Positions 24,803 through 35,949 of a stretch of 64,000 nucleotides of DNA are shown piece by piece. Origin of the DNA: Cucumis sativus (Eukaryota > Streptophyta > Magnoliopsida > Cucurbitales > Cucurbitaceae); assembly GCF_000004075.3 (NCBI RefSeq), contig NC_026660.2:21021498-21085497 (forward strand). Reading direction: 5' to 3'. Both the position numbers and the translations under genes were made by a program. The notes below the pieces were generated by a model. That model saw only the letters and a list, made by a program, of their open reading frames with translations, was not told the origin of the DNA and did no database searches. Numbering within the stretch: the stretch's first letter is position 1; every line of letters starts with the position of its first letter.

Positions 24803-27800
24803 ATGTCTCATGCGGTGTTTCAAACGGCTCAAATCATGCCCATTAACACCCAGCTTACCACCAACAACCTATGGCTGCCCGCGGTTGTTAAACTCGGTCC
24901 CTCCTATCGAAACAGAGCAGTTTTGGTGGTCAAGGCTTTCACAGCTTCTCCTCCTTCTTCCTCTTCTTCGGGTGTTTCTTATGGGGATTCCATTTCTTTT
25001 CTGGAGCGTTGCTTTGAAACCTCATTTCCGCCTGCTGGGGTTGACCCTTCTCTTGCCGTATCTTCTTCCTCTTTTGGCCCTGTTATGAAGGGCAAATATG
25101 GTGCCTTTGGTGCTGTAACTTTGGAGAAATCCAAGCTTGATTTGTCTCAGAAGCAGTCCAAGTCCAGCCCTGAGGTAAGTTACTTCAGTTTTGCTTTCCT
25201 TCACTTGGATTGTGCCTATGCTTTGGTATTGCATGGATTCTTCTAGTCGTGAAATGTTCCATAGTTGGAAAAGCAGATTTATTTATTTATTATTATTATT
25301 ATTTTTGGCAATATGAACTTTGGTTTTAGCTCCCTTTCTATGAGAAATAGCATTTTCACTTGGAAGTTTTTGTTCCTTGTATTTCTGGCAATTGATTCGG
25401 GACGTTTTCCTATCTCAGCCAACTGTTAAACATTTCATTTCAATTGAAATACAGGTCTTCCAAACTTGGTTTTCTATTTCGGTCTGAGAGGCAGTGCTTC
25501 TTGTTAAATTTTTTAATCCTATCTTAATTCTTATGGATAGTTGAACAGTAAGTGTCCTAAGTTAGATGTGTAGAACCACTGCCAATCCATTTCCTTTCTT
25601 TTTTGAACGAGGGTCTATTAGATCACCGTTAATAAAAATGAGTCCACTTCTCAATAGGTCAGAAATGGATTTGCTAAATACTGATTACTGAATCATATTT
25701 CTTGGAGAGAGTTGCAGGACTATCACGAGTAAGCCCAATGGTTATTGGAGGTGTGAAAAGAAAGAAAAAGAAGAGGTAAAGAGCTTAAGAGAGAATGAGT
25801 TTGAACTAGTTACCTGCTTAATTCGATGACAAACACATAAAAAGGTTAAACTATTGCCTTATGAGATTAATCGGGTGAGTGTATCTTGGGCACTCACGTA
25901 TATTATTAAAAAAGATTACAGTCCACTTCTCATGCTTATTTGGTGGACTTAATGAAAACAAGCAAATTTGAAATTGTTTCAAGTTGATGACTTGTACTCT
26001 TGTCCAGTTGCCCCCCCTCCCCCCAACCCAGCCCCTTCATGGCAACCATCCTCTTCCCTTTGCTTCACCTTGATGGAGCAGAATTGCTCACAATGCTCCA
26101 TCACAATTGGTGTTGGATCCTTCTCAATCTTGGTGGTGACGGTTAATAAAGGTAGTCATGCTACTGTACAAAGTTCGAAGAAAATTCTTTTTGCTTCGTC
26201 CCTGTGAGCTGAATCTTTCTTGACTGGCTTCTGAAATTCAGCGTTAAAATGTCTGTTAGATTTGCCTCCCACCACCCTTGAACTTTCCAAGGAACATAAA
26301 GGTGAAGACTTGTTATTTAGGAAGTAAAGTTTTCAAATGAAGGAGGTTTTTTTATGGAGATGACAAAGTTTTGATGACAATGGTGGAAAAAGAAAAATCA
26401 TTGAGATTTTTGGAGATGGCACGATAGGTTGGTCATCCTTATTGTCTCTGACTCTAAATTTTCTAGAAAAAAAGTAAGTGCACCATACTCAAGGATACAG
26501 TTGTAGCAAGGCCAATCCTTTCATCCTTCTCATAAAGATCAATTGTTGAAAGGTACTATTGGCCTCCTTTTCTCGTCTATGATATCCTTATTCTTTTCTT
26601 TTTTTAAAAATGGTATTAATGTTTAATGGCCTAGAGATCTTTGTAGAACACATAATTCCTTCCCATCTGCATATACAGTCCTACGATGGACTGTGCATGT
26701 GTCTAAGTGAGACGATGAGGCACTGTTGAGTGTGCCATTGAACTAAATGAACATTTCTCCTCTTCCAAATCCCCCACATTGAAAGCATGGGAAGAGCAAT
26801 CCGTTTCCATTTAAAGAGAACACATCCATGATTTTGAGGAAAGTCCTTCCAACAAAAAGATCCCTGCTAATAATTTTATTTTACTGGTAGTGGTAACTTA
26901 TTTTTGTTTAGATTTTTGTGGGGACGGAGAGTTAGGGAGGGACACTCAATGAAACAGATTCGGGCCAATTTATAGTCTGGAAATAAAAATATTCAACCAT
27001 TTGTCCAGCTTGGATATGGAATTTTCAACTGATGGGTTCCAAAAGGATGGGTCTCAAGGTCTTCTTCAAGAGAGAAACCAAGATACTTGAAGAGAAAAGA
27101 TTCTGCCTTTCATTCAAACCTCTCTGCTTGCTTTCAACAGATACAAATAGGAGACCGAAAATTCTCTTTTGACCCATATATCTTTATGACCATTGAATAC
27201 ATCTCAAAACAATTTCCTATTATTTCTTTCTAACCAAAGTTGCCAAGAAAATCCCCAAATATTTTCACATCTCTTTATGACCCTGACAAACTTCCAGAAC
27301 AATCTGTTATTCCTTCTGACTGAAGTTGTCAATAAAAAATCCTAATGGAGCCACATCTCTATATGACGCCTAAAAGCACCTTGAAACATCTTTATTTTTT
27401 TTAAACCATAGTTATCAAGAAAAAACCACAACTGACTTATACCTCTTTATGACACCTACAGGCATCCTGATACATGTATCCTTTGTATGCTAAGAAGTTT
27501 ATTCCGAATATGAAGATGAAGGATCACCGCATACTGTGACAGTATAAAATGTGTTCACCTGAACTACATATAGGAACAATTCAGAAACATCTGATTGACA
27601 TTGCCAGAGAATTCTCTATGAACCAACTCCCCAATCTCAACCTGAAGAACACAAGGGTCCTAGCTTGTATTTATCACGTGTATCCATTTACAACAAAAAA
27701 GGTTCTATGGGAAGAGGGAAACACAGCCTAAAAGCCTAGAAATGAAGGTTCCCTTTCCTTAAATAGGAATCAGAAAAAGCCCACCCAAAGAGGGACACAT

Positions 27801-30800
27801 TTTATATTTTTAGGATACAGTGATCCTTCCCTCTTCATATTGGGTGAAAACAACTTTTCAGGTTGCAAATGGCCTTCTGTCCTTTGGTAAGCCTCATTTT
27901 GAATCTCAGAGGCTTCTAGCTTGAAAGAACTCTTAGGTAGACTCACTTTTCTCCAAGCAACCCTTGCCGAATAAGGTGTGCAATCTTTGGAAAAGCTTTT
28001 TTCTAAATTTTACTATGGGAAGGAAACGATGACAGCATTAGCTTCCACCCTTTCAAATGGGACAATGTCATGCTTCCAATCAAAGCTAGAAGTGTTGGGA
28101 TTTGTAACTGATTAACAAGAACAAGCCTCCTCTTGCAAAATGGAATTAACACTTCCTGAATGAGAATAGAATCTTATAAAAGAAAGTCATCAAGGCTTAG
28201 TATGGCCGTACTTGCTTATCTTCATCTCTGGGCTCATCATCCTATAGATCCTTTTAGGGGTCTGTGGATTTCTATTATGAGGCATAAGAAGCTGATATTT
28301 CATTGACTTCCCTGTAATGTTAGGGATGGGGCACATACCTCTTTTTGTAGTTTTGTTTGGTCAAAGGGCTCCTCCAGCATAAAGCTTCTGTTGGCTTTTT
28401 TATTTGACATTAAAAAGGTTTGCACTTGTTAAATACTTTTGGGTGGTGGATTCTAACATTTTGAATTTGCATCTTAGAAGGAATCTCAATGATATTAAAT
28501 AAAAAAGAATGGACCTCTCTTATACATCTTTTATCCTTCTTGCAACAAACACAAGGCAGTGACAGAATCTTGTGGAAGCTGTGCAATCAAATGGAGATTT
28601 TTATCACAGAGCACCAATTATTGAACATTCAAATGGCTATGTTGTGTTTGAAAGATTAAGTTTTTTATTTTTTCCTAAGGTGGTAAGCTTCTATTATATA
28701 AGCTCCAACACAAGATGCCTTACATGTGTAGAAACAGCTCAGAGTCTCAAATTCACCTCACCTCTTTGTATCATGCAATTATGCATACAAGTTCTTAAGT
28801 GCGGCTCTTATCTAGTTTTGGTTGACCTGTAAAAGGTCAGATGCATTGGATTAGAGCCCTTTTCTGTTTTGAGTTGGCTCCTTTTTGGGTTTTGGTTGCG
28901 TATCCCTCTAGTATTTGTTCCCTTTGTCTGATTGGAACTTGGAATTATGGTTTCTCATTACACACAAACAAAGGAAAAATGATTCTAGCCAAGAATTGTC
29001 GACTGAAATGTTTTGAGAGTCTTTGTAGTTAAATATACTGATGTTGCTATTTTTATTTCTATTTTTGCACCTCACCCTCCACTTTAGAGCACTATTGCTC
29101 TCTATTATGTTTTGTCCTTTTGTTTTCTGCTTACCAAAAGAAAAAAAAATATGTCCTTTGTTTTTTGTTGTCTAGTTATGTTTTTGGTTAGTGGAATTAA
29201 GCATGTCTTCTATGTTGTTGGTTGTGTTATTTCATTTTCCCAATTCCAAGTGTTTCAAGCTGAAACAATATCATAACAAATTGCAGCTTGCAATTGGGGG
29301 AGGTGGTGGAGATATTGGCAAGAAAATCAATCATGGTGGTGGCGACGGTGGAGACGATGATGGTGATGATGATGATTACTATGATGAGTTTGATGATGGA
29401 GACGAGGGAGATGAGGGTGGCTTGTTCCGGAGAAGGAAATTTCTTGAAGAGGTATACAATCTATTACTGACAGATCCGTGTTGCTATTGTTTTTTATGGG
29501 CTCATTTTTAGCACTAACTTCGTATTTGCTCTAGCTTTTTGATCGTAAATTTGTAGATGCAGTATTAAACGAGTGGCAGAAGACAATGATGGATTTGCCT
29601 GCTGGATTTCGTCAGGCTTATGAAATGGTAGTGTTTTGATTTTCTTATTACTGTGATTATGGGTGGCCATTCAAACTGCAAAACGGAACCGTTTCTTAAA
29701 ACCAAACCGAACCGAATACTCAATGAAACTGAAAATTTTTGTTCGGCTCGGTTTAAAGAAATTTGAAACCGAATTGAAACTAAACTGATTTGTTTTTAAC
29801 TAATATATATTTATCTTTATATTTTTATATTTATATATTTAAAAAAAGTAGAATTGAATTAAAACCGAACCACTTTTAATTTAAAGAACAAAACCTAATT
29901 TAAAACCGTACCAAACCAAATTATTTTTTAAAATGTTTTAAAATTACCAAAACCAAATTTGAATCGAACCGAACTGCATAAATACGGTTCAGTTTGGTTT
30001 GAACCAATAAATCGGTTCGGTTCTGTTTTGTGCCAAACCGATTCGTTTCCACCTCTAAGTGTGATATTTTCTTGTAGGAGTCAGGAAATATTTTATCATT
30101 TTTCTTTTGTGCTAAATATTTAGCCTTGAACTTTGGTTAGATGCTGACAAATTATTTATCCCAGGGTTTAGTTAGCTCGGCTCAAATGGTAAGATTCTTA
30201 GCAGTGAATGCCAGGCCAACTACAACTCGGTTCATTTCACGATCACTTCCTCAAGGAATCTCACGGGCTTTTATTGGCAGGTGAATTTTTAAAAAATTCT
30301 CTGGTAGAGTTTACGAGGCCTTTAATTCTTAAGTAATTCACTTCAATTCTTTTACCAATTCACCATTCTTAGAGAGGTGACATGGGAACTCGCTTACTAG
30401 AAGATATTAATTCTCCATTAAGCATCAACATCTTAATATTAGATCCTAAACCTGAATTTAAGCAATTAGATATTGTAATGTCTAATTCTAAATTACCATG
30501 AATTCTACTGGATTCTTAAGCTTTCTGACATTACATTTTAGGGATGGTTGCATATATGACAAAATGAGCCAAATTAATAGCCAAAATAGCTTAACTTAAA
30601 ACTATTTGCAAATATTACAAAATCTAAGTGAAAATTCTCAATACACAATTTCAATCCAAATCACTCATACACAAATTTAGCCCAGATCGATTCATTTCGA
30701 ACTATTTGCACGTTTTATTTTTTTTCTTAAGTTTTCCTTAATGTTTTTGTCCTTATAGTGTCATTTTTGGTCCATTTAAATAACTTGAACCGTTTTTATT

Positions 30801-32655
30801 AGTTTCATTTTTTTCTTTAAGTCATTTTTCTTCTATGCATGTTTTATATCACTGACTTGGACCATGAAGGAAGTCTATAAAGTGATTGACAAACTCTTAT
30901 CACCAATTGAAATCCATTGTTGATAGGAGTCTATTGTTTATTGAATCCTATCATGAAACTTGTGTCACTGTCTAGAATTATGATCACATAGAATTGCCAT
31001 CTCAAACCCCTTTTCACCTTCCAATTCTCAGTCCTGGGGTCATCTCCTTTGGAAACTTACGGTTTCTTTTCTGCCAAATTTTCTGAAGTAGACATGCGTA
31101 TGCGTATTTTATATTATAGCAACATATGTATGATAATATTTCTCTATCGATATCTTGCATGTGGAGTGGACCAACAGCTTCATTATACCAACATATGTAT
31201 GATAATATTTCTCTATCGATATCTTGCATGTGGAAGTGGACCAACGGCTTCACTAGCTTCCTCCTCCCCGTCCTTTTTTTGAGGAAGTAAATTTCAAAAC
31301 GATAAAATGAACAGTTCAATTTCTTTCATGGTTCCGTACTTGAATTTTTCTTGTACTGATCAGTAGTTTGTTTGAGCGAAAAACTGCATGCACACTTCGA
31401 AAAAGAAATATATATTTTCGAACTTTAACATATTGTATAATTGCACAGGATGTTAGCAGATCCTTCCTTTCTCTATAAACTTCTTTTAGAGCAAGCTGCT
31501 ACAATTGGTTGCGCGGCTTGGTGGGAAATAAAGAATCGCAAGGACAGGTTTGTTATTTAGGCATATGGTTAAACTTTATTTCATTTTCTTAATTTATCTT
31601 TTATTTGATTGGCTTACAAATTTGTTGTTTTGTTGTGGTTCCAGGATAAAACAGGAATGGGATCTGGCGCTCATTAATGTTCTCACTGTTACCGCTTGCA
31701 ATGCTATAGTTGTTTGGTCACTTGCTCCTTGTCGTTCATATGGAAATACATTCCGATTTGATTTGCAAAATACATTACAGAAGCTTCCCAATAATATATT
31801 TGAAAAAAGTTATCCTATGAGGGAATTTGACCTACAAAAGAGAATCCATTCCTTCTTCTACAAAGCTGCAGAGTTGTGCATGGTCGGTATAACTGCAGGA
31901 GCAGCTCAAGGTGTTTTGTCCAATTTTCTCTCTAGTAAAAAGCAGGAAAGGTAATAGACCACTCCCATTTGGCAAATAGAAGTGCTAATTAAGTTCCCAT
32001 TTTTTCTTCACTCGGAGTTGCGTATGTGTTTGACAGGTTATCTGTATCAGTTCCAACTGTGAGTACCAATGCTCTCGGGTATGGTGCTTTTCTTGGTCTA
32101 TATGCAAATCTCCGGTATCAGTTATTATGCGGTTTTGACAGAGCAATGATCAATCATTTTGATGTTATTGGAGTCGCTCTGTTTTTAAGCTCTGCAATGA
32201 GGTTCGAACTGATTTTTCCCTTATGAAATATTTTTGGCATTTATTTGTAAAGTCTTAAACATGCCATTTTTTTCCCTTTAAAGTCTCTGGTTTAAACACA
32301 ATCTTATCCAAAAAGACATTGTTGGGCAAATAATATTTCATAAAACCATATTGGAATTGTATGTAGGGTTTTGAATGTGCAACTAGGAGAAAGATCAAGA
32401 TTGGCTTGGCTTGGAATAGAGGCAGATCCATTGGTTCAGTCAAGGGAACTCTTGGAGAAGGTTTACAACCGACCTTCTCAAGGCGTTAGTCAATCTTCCT
32501 CGAAATGGTTTATTTCAAAGAATGCCATCATTTCTGGCCTTGGACTCCTCGGTCTCAAACAGTCCGGTGTTGATTCCGTCTCTGAAGGTGAATCAGTACC
32601 CAAAGCACGGAGGAAGCGAATTGTTCGGAGAAAGGTAACGGCAGGTTCGTCATGA
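24803..32655 (+). CDS. Protein RETICULATA-RELATED (RER3/RER4-like), chloroplast, DUF3411
   Basis: Eight exons: 24803-25174, 29287-29451, 29535-29627, 30165-30280, 31449-31547, 31645-31950, 32037-32201 and 32367-32655; all joins keep frame and give 534 residues. Residues 1 to about 50 are rich in Ser/Thr/hydroxylated residues and poor in acids, as in a plastid transit peptide. Residues 125-170 are a Gly/Asp-rich linker (GGGGGDIGKK, then a run of Asp/Glu). The DUF3411 region follows, with LFDRKFVDAVLNEWQKTM, DLPAGFRQAYEMGLVSSAQM, CNAIVVWSLAPCRSYGNTF and NALGYGAFLGLYANLRYQLL and several hydrophobic segments. The C-terminus is basic (KARRKRIVRRK). Family members are inner-envelope plastid membrane proteins; mutants have reticulate leaves with altered mesophyll and amino-acid or metabolite balance. 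Intron 1 is 4,112 nt and contains LINE debris. Confidence 0.95.
25175..26740. other. RETICULATA-RELATED intron 1, first part: no gene seen
   Basis: AT-rich intron with a C-run near 26010. The frame at 25968-26207 shows no domain. Any retroelement content in this part is too decayed to call. Confidence 0.45.
26750..27110 (-). mobile_element. LINE reverse-transcriptase C-terminal fragment, decayed, antisense in intron 1
   Basis: Minus-strand reading gives FKYLGFSLEED at about 27089-27059 and, after a frameshift, DPSFWNPSVENSISKLDKWL with NIFIS. This matches the KYLG...FW.P....I..+L..W segment that follows the catalytic core of plant LINE reverse transcriptases. Stops and frameshifts show it is dead. 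Confidence 0.55.
27176..27500 (-). repeat. Tandem array (about four units, 86-91 bp) derived from a LINE tail
   Basis: The word TCTTTATGAC, or TCTATATGAC, occurs at 27181, 27272, 27358 and 27444, spaced 91, 86 and 86 bp, each followed by related pyrimidine-rich sequence. Read on the minus strand, one unit encodes LATLV/WLERNNRKLF then DVFNGHKDIW, the ERNNR.F signature at the end of the LINE zinc-binding domain; neighbouring units give SVRRNNRLFW and similar. A short piece of LINE coding sequence has therefore multiplied head to tail inside the intron. Confidence 0.6.
27500..29286. other. RETICULATA-RELATED intron 1, last part: probable old retroelement debris
   Basis: 27500-28560 has the mixed composition of decayed coding DNA but no motif I can name on either strand. 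28570-29286 is ordinary intron ending in the acceptor AAATTGCAG. Confidence 0.35.
29655..30062. repeat. Element with inverted AACCGAACCG / CGGTTCGGTT ends in intron 3
   Basis: The left part carries AAACCAAACCGAACCGAAT and the right part CGGTTCAGTTTGGTTTG and ATCGGTTCGGTTC, with an AT-rich core between. GGTGGCCATTCAAAC at the left end resembles the inverse of GATTCGTTTCCACC at the right end. It looks like a foldback or MITE-like insertion filling most of intron 3. Confidence 0.5.
30540..30965. repeat. Dispersed AT-rich repeat copy A (TTGCAAATAT / TGATAG family), intron 4
   Basis: GGTTGCATATATGACAAAATGAG at one end and TTGATAGGAGTCTATTG with CCTATCATGAAAC at the other resemble the copies at about 43080, 56040 and 60880. 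It lies inside intron 4 of the RETICULATA-RELATED gene. Boundaries are approximate. Confidence 0.4.
31121..31259. repeat. Tandem duplication, 69-bp unit x2, intron 4
   Basis: AACATATGTATGATAATATT starts at 31121 and again at 31190; the second copy differs by one inserted A (GTGGAAGTGG against GTGGAGTGG) and a few substitutions near its end. It lies about 190 nt before exon 5. Confidence 0.9.
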
Positions 32656-32699
32656 TCTTTTATCCAGTTAGTGCATTCTTCAGTACCCCCAGTTTTGCA

Positions 32700-34590
32700 G
32701 TATGACTATAGATTTGGTGCAAAGTTGCCGTATAAATCTTTGATAAAAGTTAGTTGATAGGTGGATAATATTCTGTCCTTTGATGTAATCTTGTGATCCA
32801 ACTGGAGAAATTCATTTAAAGCTGAATTCATGCAATTATTATTAAATTTCCCTTTTAGGGATTTTCTTTTCATTCTTCTGGTTGGTGTTTTCCACCATGT
32901 TGATTGAACATTTGAAATACTCTTCTTCTGGTATTATCTCTTTAATGAATAAGGTTACCAAAGTAGTGTTGGTATGAAACTACAGATCGAGTTATATTCA
33001 TTTCCCCATTAGAAAAGTAGCAAAAATCCTACCTTCCAATGTGGAACTTCAAGGGTGTAAGTGGTCGGGTTGGGTTGTTTTTCCTTACAACTGACCCGAC
33101 CCATGTTTGGTTCTGTACAGACAATACCTGACCTGATCGGGTTGGGTCTGGTCGGGTCAAACCCGATGTTTACCATTTAAAATTCAGAAATAAAAAAGAA
33201 AAAGAAAAAGAAAAACCAACAACTTAAAAGAAGAGTAAAAAAAGAAAGGCTTTTGATAGAAAAAATCCTAAAACATCAATTATAAAAAACTAATTAAATC
33301 AGGCTAATAGCAAATGTTTAAATAGTCCTCCAACAAAAACCATATACATCATAAAAAGACTAAATTAACTTTAATTAATAAATAAAATTTGATGATTGGT
33401 GATTTATGTTAGGTTCAATAATAGAGTGAGATGACTGAGTGTTTACTGTGTTATTTATGCTGGTTGTGGGAAGAAGAGAAAAGACTTAACTATTGTCACG
33501 AAAATCAACCAAGATAAAAGAAATATACTAAAATTAAAGGATCCAAATAAAAGATGAAACTACTCATAAACAAAATGAGAAATTGATAAAAGTAGCACAC
33601 TTTTGGTTTTCGTTTTAAAAAAACAACACATTTTTTTTAAACTCGCAAAACTGTTTTTCTCGATTAATTTTGGGCGAAATTGAGACCTCTAACGATTGTT
33701 GTCTATGGGAGATTGGTTCGGTTGTCTTGAAGATCGTTTTACCAATAAACTAACTTTTGAAATTTGTATTATTTTAGTTTCTTTTTATATATAAAATATA
33801 AAGAGCATAAAGTCGAAGGGAGTTTGAACTCCTCTAAACTTATGCTAAATCCACCGATAGTTGTAAGTAACTTTTCGATGAATGAGTTTGTGGTGGCAAG
33901 ATTGAAAGAAAAAAATGTTCGAGAAAGAAATATGAAGAAAAGAAGAAAAAATGGGGTTTCCTCGCTTATTTACCACACATGGGAATAATTTCACACCGAT
34001 GGTAATAGACGGTGTGAATCACGAATTGAAAATTGTAAAAGTAAAAAAAGAGTATAAAGAAACAAACTAAAAGTTCCAAAAAAGAAAAAAATCCATGTTG
34101 TTTTAAAATTTCTATACAATGTTCTCTCCCAAATTTTCGTTTGATTATGAGTTGTTTTAGATAATTTCATTTTTAAAGAGTTTTTAACAAACTGACAAAA
34201 TATTAGCAATTTTGAAAACGAAAAAATTCCACGAACCCACAATAAAAAAATACAAAAAATGCTTTAGTCAACACAGAATTAATTGGTCACAAGCATGCGT
34301 GTAATTCTTATTCTAAATGATTGATATCATTTCCTACTTGATATAAATTATTTATTAATAATAATTTTAATAAATTATTAAAAATAGAAAATTATTATTT
34401 ATACTTAATATTCTAATTAATTAAACTATTTTCAGTAATTTAATTTAACTATGTTTAGTGAAAAGATATTCTTTTATTTTTTAATTTTATTAATTAAGTA
34501 AGAAATTAGCATGACATAAAATATTTATGTTAAATTTATTTAAGGAAATTAATTAATTTTGTTTTCAAAGCAAATATTTTTGTGAAATAT
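32700..34590. other. Intergenic spacer before the first ELO gene
   Basis: Begins with the RETICULATA-RELATED 3' UTR. 33055-33175 is an inverted-repeat island with GGTCGGGTTGGGTT, GACCCGACCC and TCGGGTCAAACCCGAT, resembling a small foldback element. The remainder is AT-rich and no gene is supported. Confidence 0.5.
33055..33175. repeat. GGTCGGGTTGGG / CCCGACCC foldback island
   Basis: Several GGGTTGGG(T) and CCCGAC words in both orientations lie within about 120 bp of otherwise AT-rich DNA. It is similar in style to the CGGTTCGGTT element in intron 3 of the preceding gene, but not the same sequence. Confidence 0.5.
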
Positions 34591-35063
34591 ATTAAACTTT
34601 GACTCAAACCCCCAGAGAGAAACAAAAGGGGTCTATTCATTTCCACACCCACAGGCCACAGCCATCTCCCCCGGGTTTCCCTTTGGTTCCAAGGTTTGGT
34701 TATCCACACCCTCCTCTTCACCTACGTTCCTCAGCTTCATTATCATCATTGGTGCCGTTCATTTTTCTCCACTGTGTTGCAGTTCGAGCTCCACCGCCTT
34801 TGCCCACTTCACATTTTCAAATTTTTGGATAAATTTCTCAGAGCTTTGCTTCCCCACTCAAATCTCAGGTTCCCAACCCTAACCTTTATCCATTGACTTC
34901 ATTCAATTGTTTTCCAAACTAAATTGTTTATATGGGTTTGTTTAGTGATCTTTGTTTTTACCTTGTCCTTGAGTAAGCAAAGAACGAAGCTCTGTTGGTG
35001 CATTATCTCTTCGAAATCCCTCTGTCTTATCTCCTTTCATTTGGGTGTTGTTTGAAGTACATA

Positions 35064-35882
35064 ATGAATCAAATTCTCTCAGTTCTTCGATATTGGCTTG
35101 TGAATCATCCCATTATACTCAATTTCGAATGGATCCAAGGCCAAACCTTTGCCTCCACTCCCCTGTTCCTCATTGTCACTGTTTTCACTTACCTATTCCT
35201 CACCTTCCTCCTCTCCCACATTCCCATTCCTTCAATTTCGTCACACTTTCTCAAGTCAATCTCAGCCCTTCACAACTTTGTTCTTCTAATTCTCTCCTTC
35301 ATCATGGCCCTTGGATGCACTCTCTCTTCCATTTACCATGTGCCTCACCTCCATTGGATTATCTGCTTTCCACCTCGCACCCCACCGGTTGGACCTCTCT
35401 TCTTCTGGGCTTATGTATTCTACCTGTCCAAGATTCTTGAATTCATCGACACCCTCTTGATCATCCTCACTGGGTCGTTTCAACGCCTCACGTTCCTCCA
35501 TGTTTACCACCATTCCACGGTTTTGATCATGTGTTATCTCTGGCTTCACACTTCCCAATCACTGTTCCCCATAGCGCTTGTGACCAATGCCACTGTGCAC
35601 GTGATAATGTATGGATACTACTTCCTATGCACCTTTGGGATTCGACCAAAGTGGAAGAGGTTGGTCACTGACTGCCAAATCCTACAGTTTGTTTTTAGTT
35701 TTGTGGTCTCGGGTCAAATGTTGTATGATCATTTTGGTGGATCTGCTGGTGGTTGCTCTGGCTTTTTGGGTTGGTGCTTTAATGCTGTTTTCAATGGTTC
35801 TCTGTTAGCTCTTTTCATCAACTTCCATTTGAAAAGTTATGCTGCCAATAGGAAGAAGAAAATAGAATCTAAAACCCAATGA
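35064..35882 (+). CDS. ELO-family very-long-chain fatty acid elongase-like protein, copy 1
   Basis: Single exon of 272 residues. The ATG at 35064 is used; the frame is open further upstream but the only extra starts are non-ATG, and this start aligns with copy 2. Family marks are KILEFIDT (123-130), the HVYHH histidine box (146-150) that forms the di-metal/catalytic site of ELO condensing enzymes, and about seven hydrophobic segments including MALGCTLSS. ELO proteins sit in the ER and catalyse condensation of acyl-CoA with malonyl-CoA. Plants mainly use unrelated FAE1-type KCS enzymes for cuticular waxes, and the plant ELO-like proteins (HOS3 group) are less well defined; substrate is not predictable here. 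A pyrimidine-rich leader (34620-35060) precedes the gene. The C-terminus RKKKIESKTQ lacks a clean KKxx signal. A paralog lies 19 kb downstream on the same strand. Confidence 0.93.
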   Translation: MNQILSVLRYWLVNHPIILNFEWIQGQTFASTPLFLIVTVFTYLFLTFLLSHIPIPSISSHFLKSISALHNFVLLILSFIMALGCTLSSIYHVPHLHWIICFPPRTPPVGPLFFWAYVFYLSKILEFIDTLLIILTGSFQRLTFLHVYHHSTVLIMCYLWLHTSQSLFPIALVTNATVHVIMYGYYFLCTFGIRPKWKRLVTDCQILQFVFSFVVSGQMLYDHFGGSAGGCSGFLGWCFNAVFNGSLLALFINFHLKSYAANRKKKIESKTQ

Positions 35883-35949
35883 TTCTTTCTAGTGACAGTT
35901 TGGCTGTACTTTGTTTATTCTAGATTTAGATCATTACAATTATTGATGA

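Noticed and set aside
31014..31319. Minus-strand 101-codon frame with an internal peptide repeat
   Set aside because: The peptide repeat only mirrors the 69-bp intronic duplication.
34995..35063. N-terminal extension of ELO copy 1
   Set aside because: The frame is open, but the extra start is TTG and the ATG at 35064 aligns with copy 2.
35286..35558. Minus-strand frames inside both ELO genes (also 55112-55363)
   Set aside because: They are shadows of the conserved plus-strand coding sequence.
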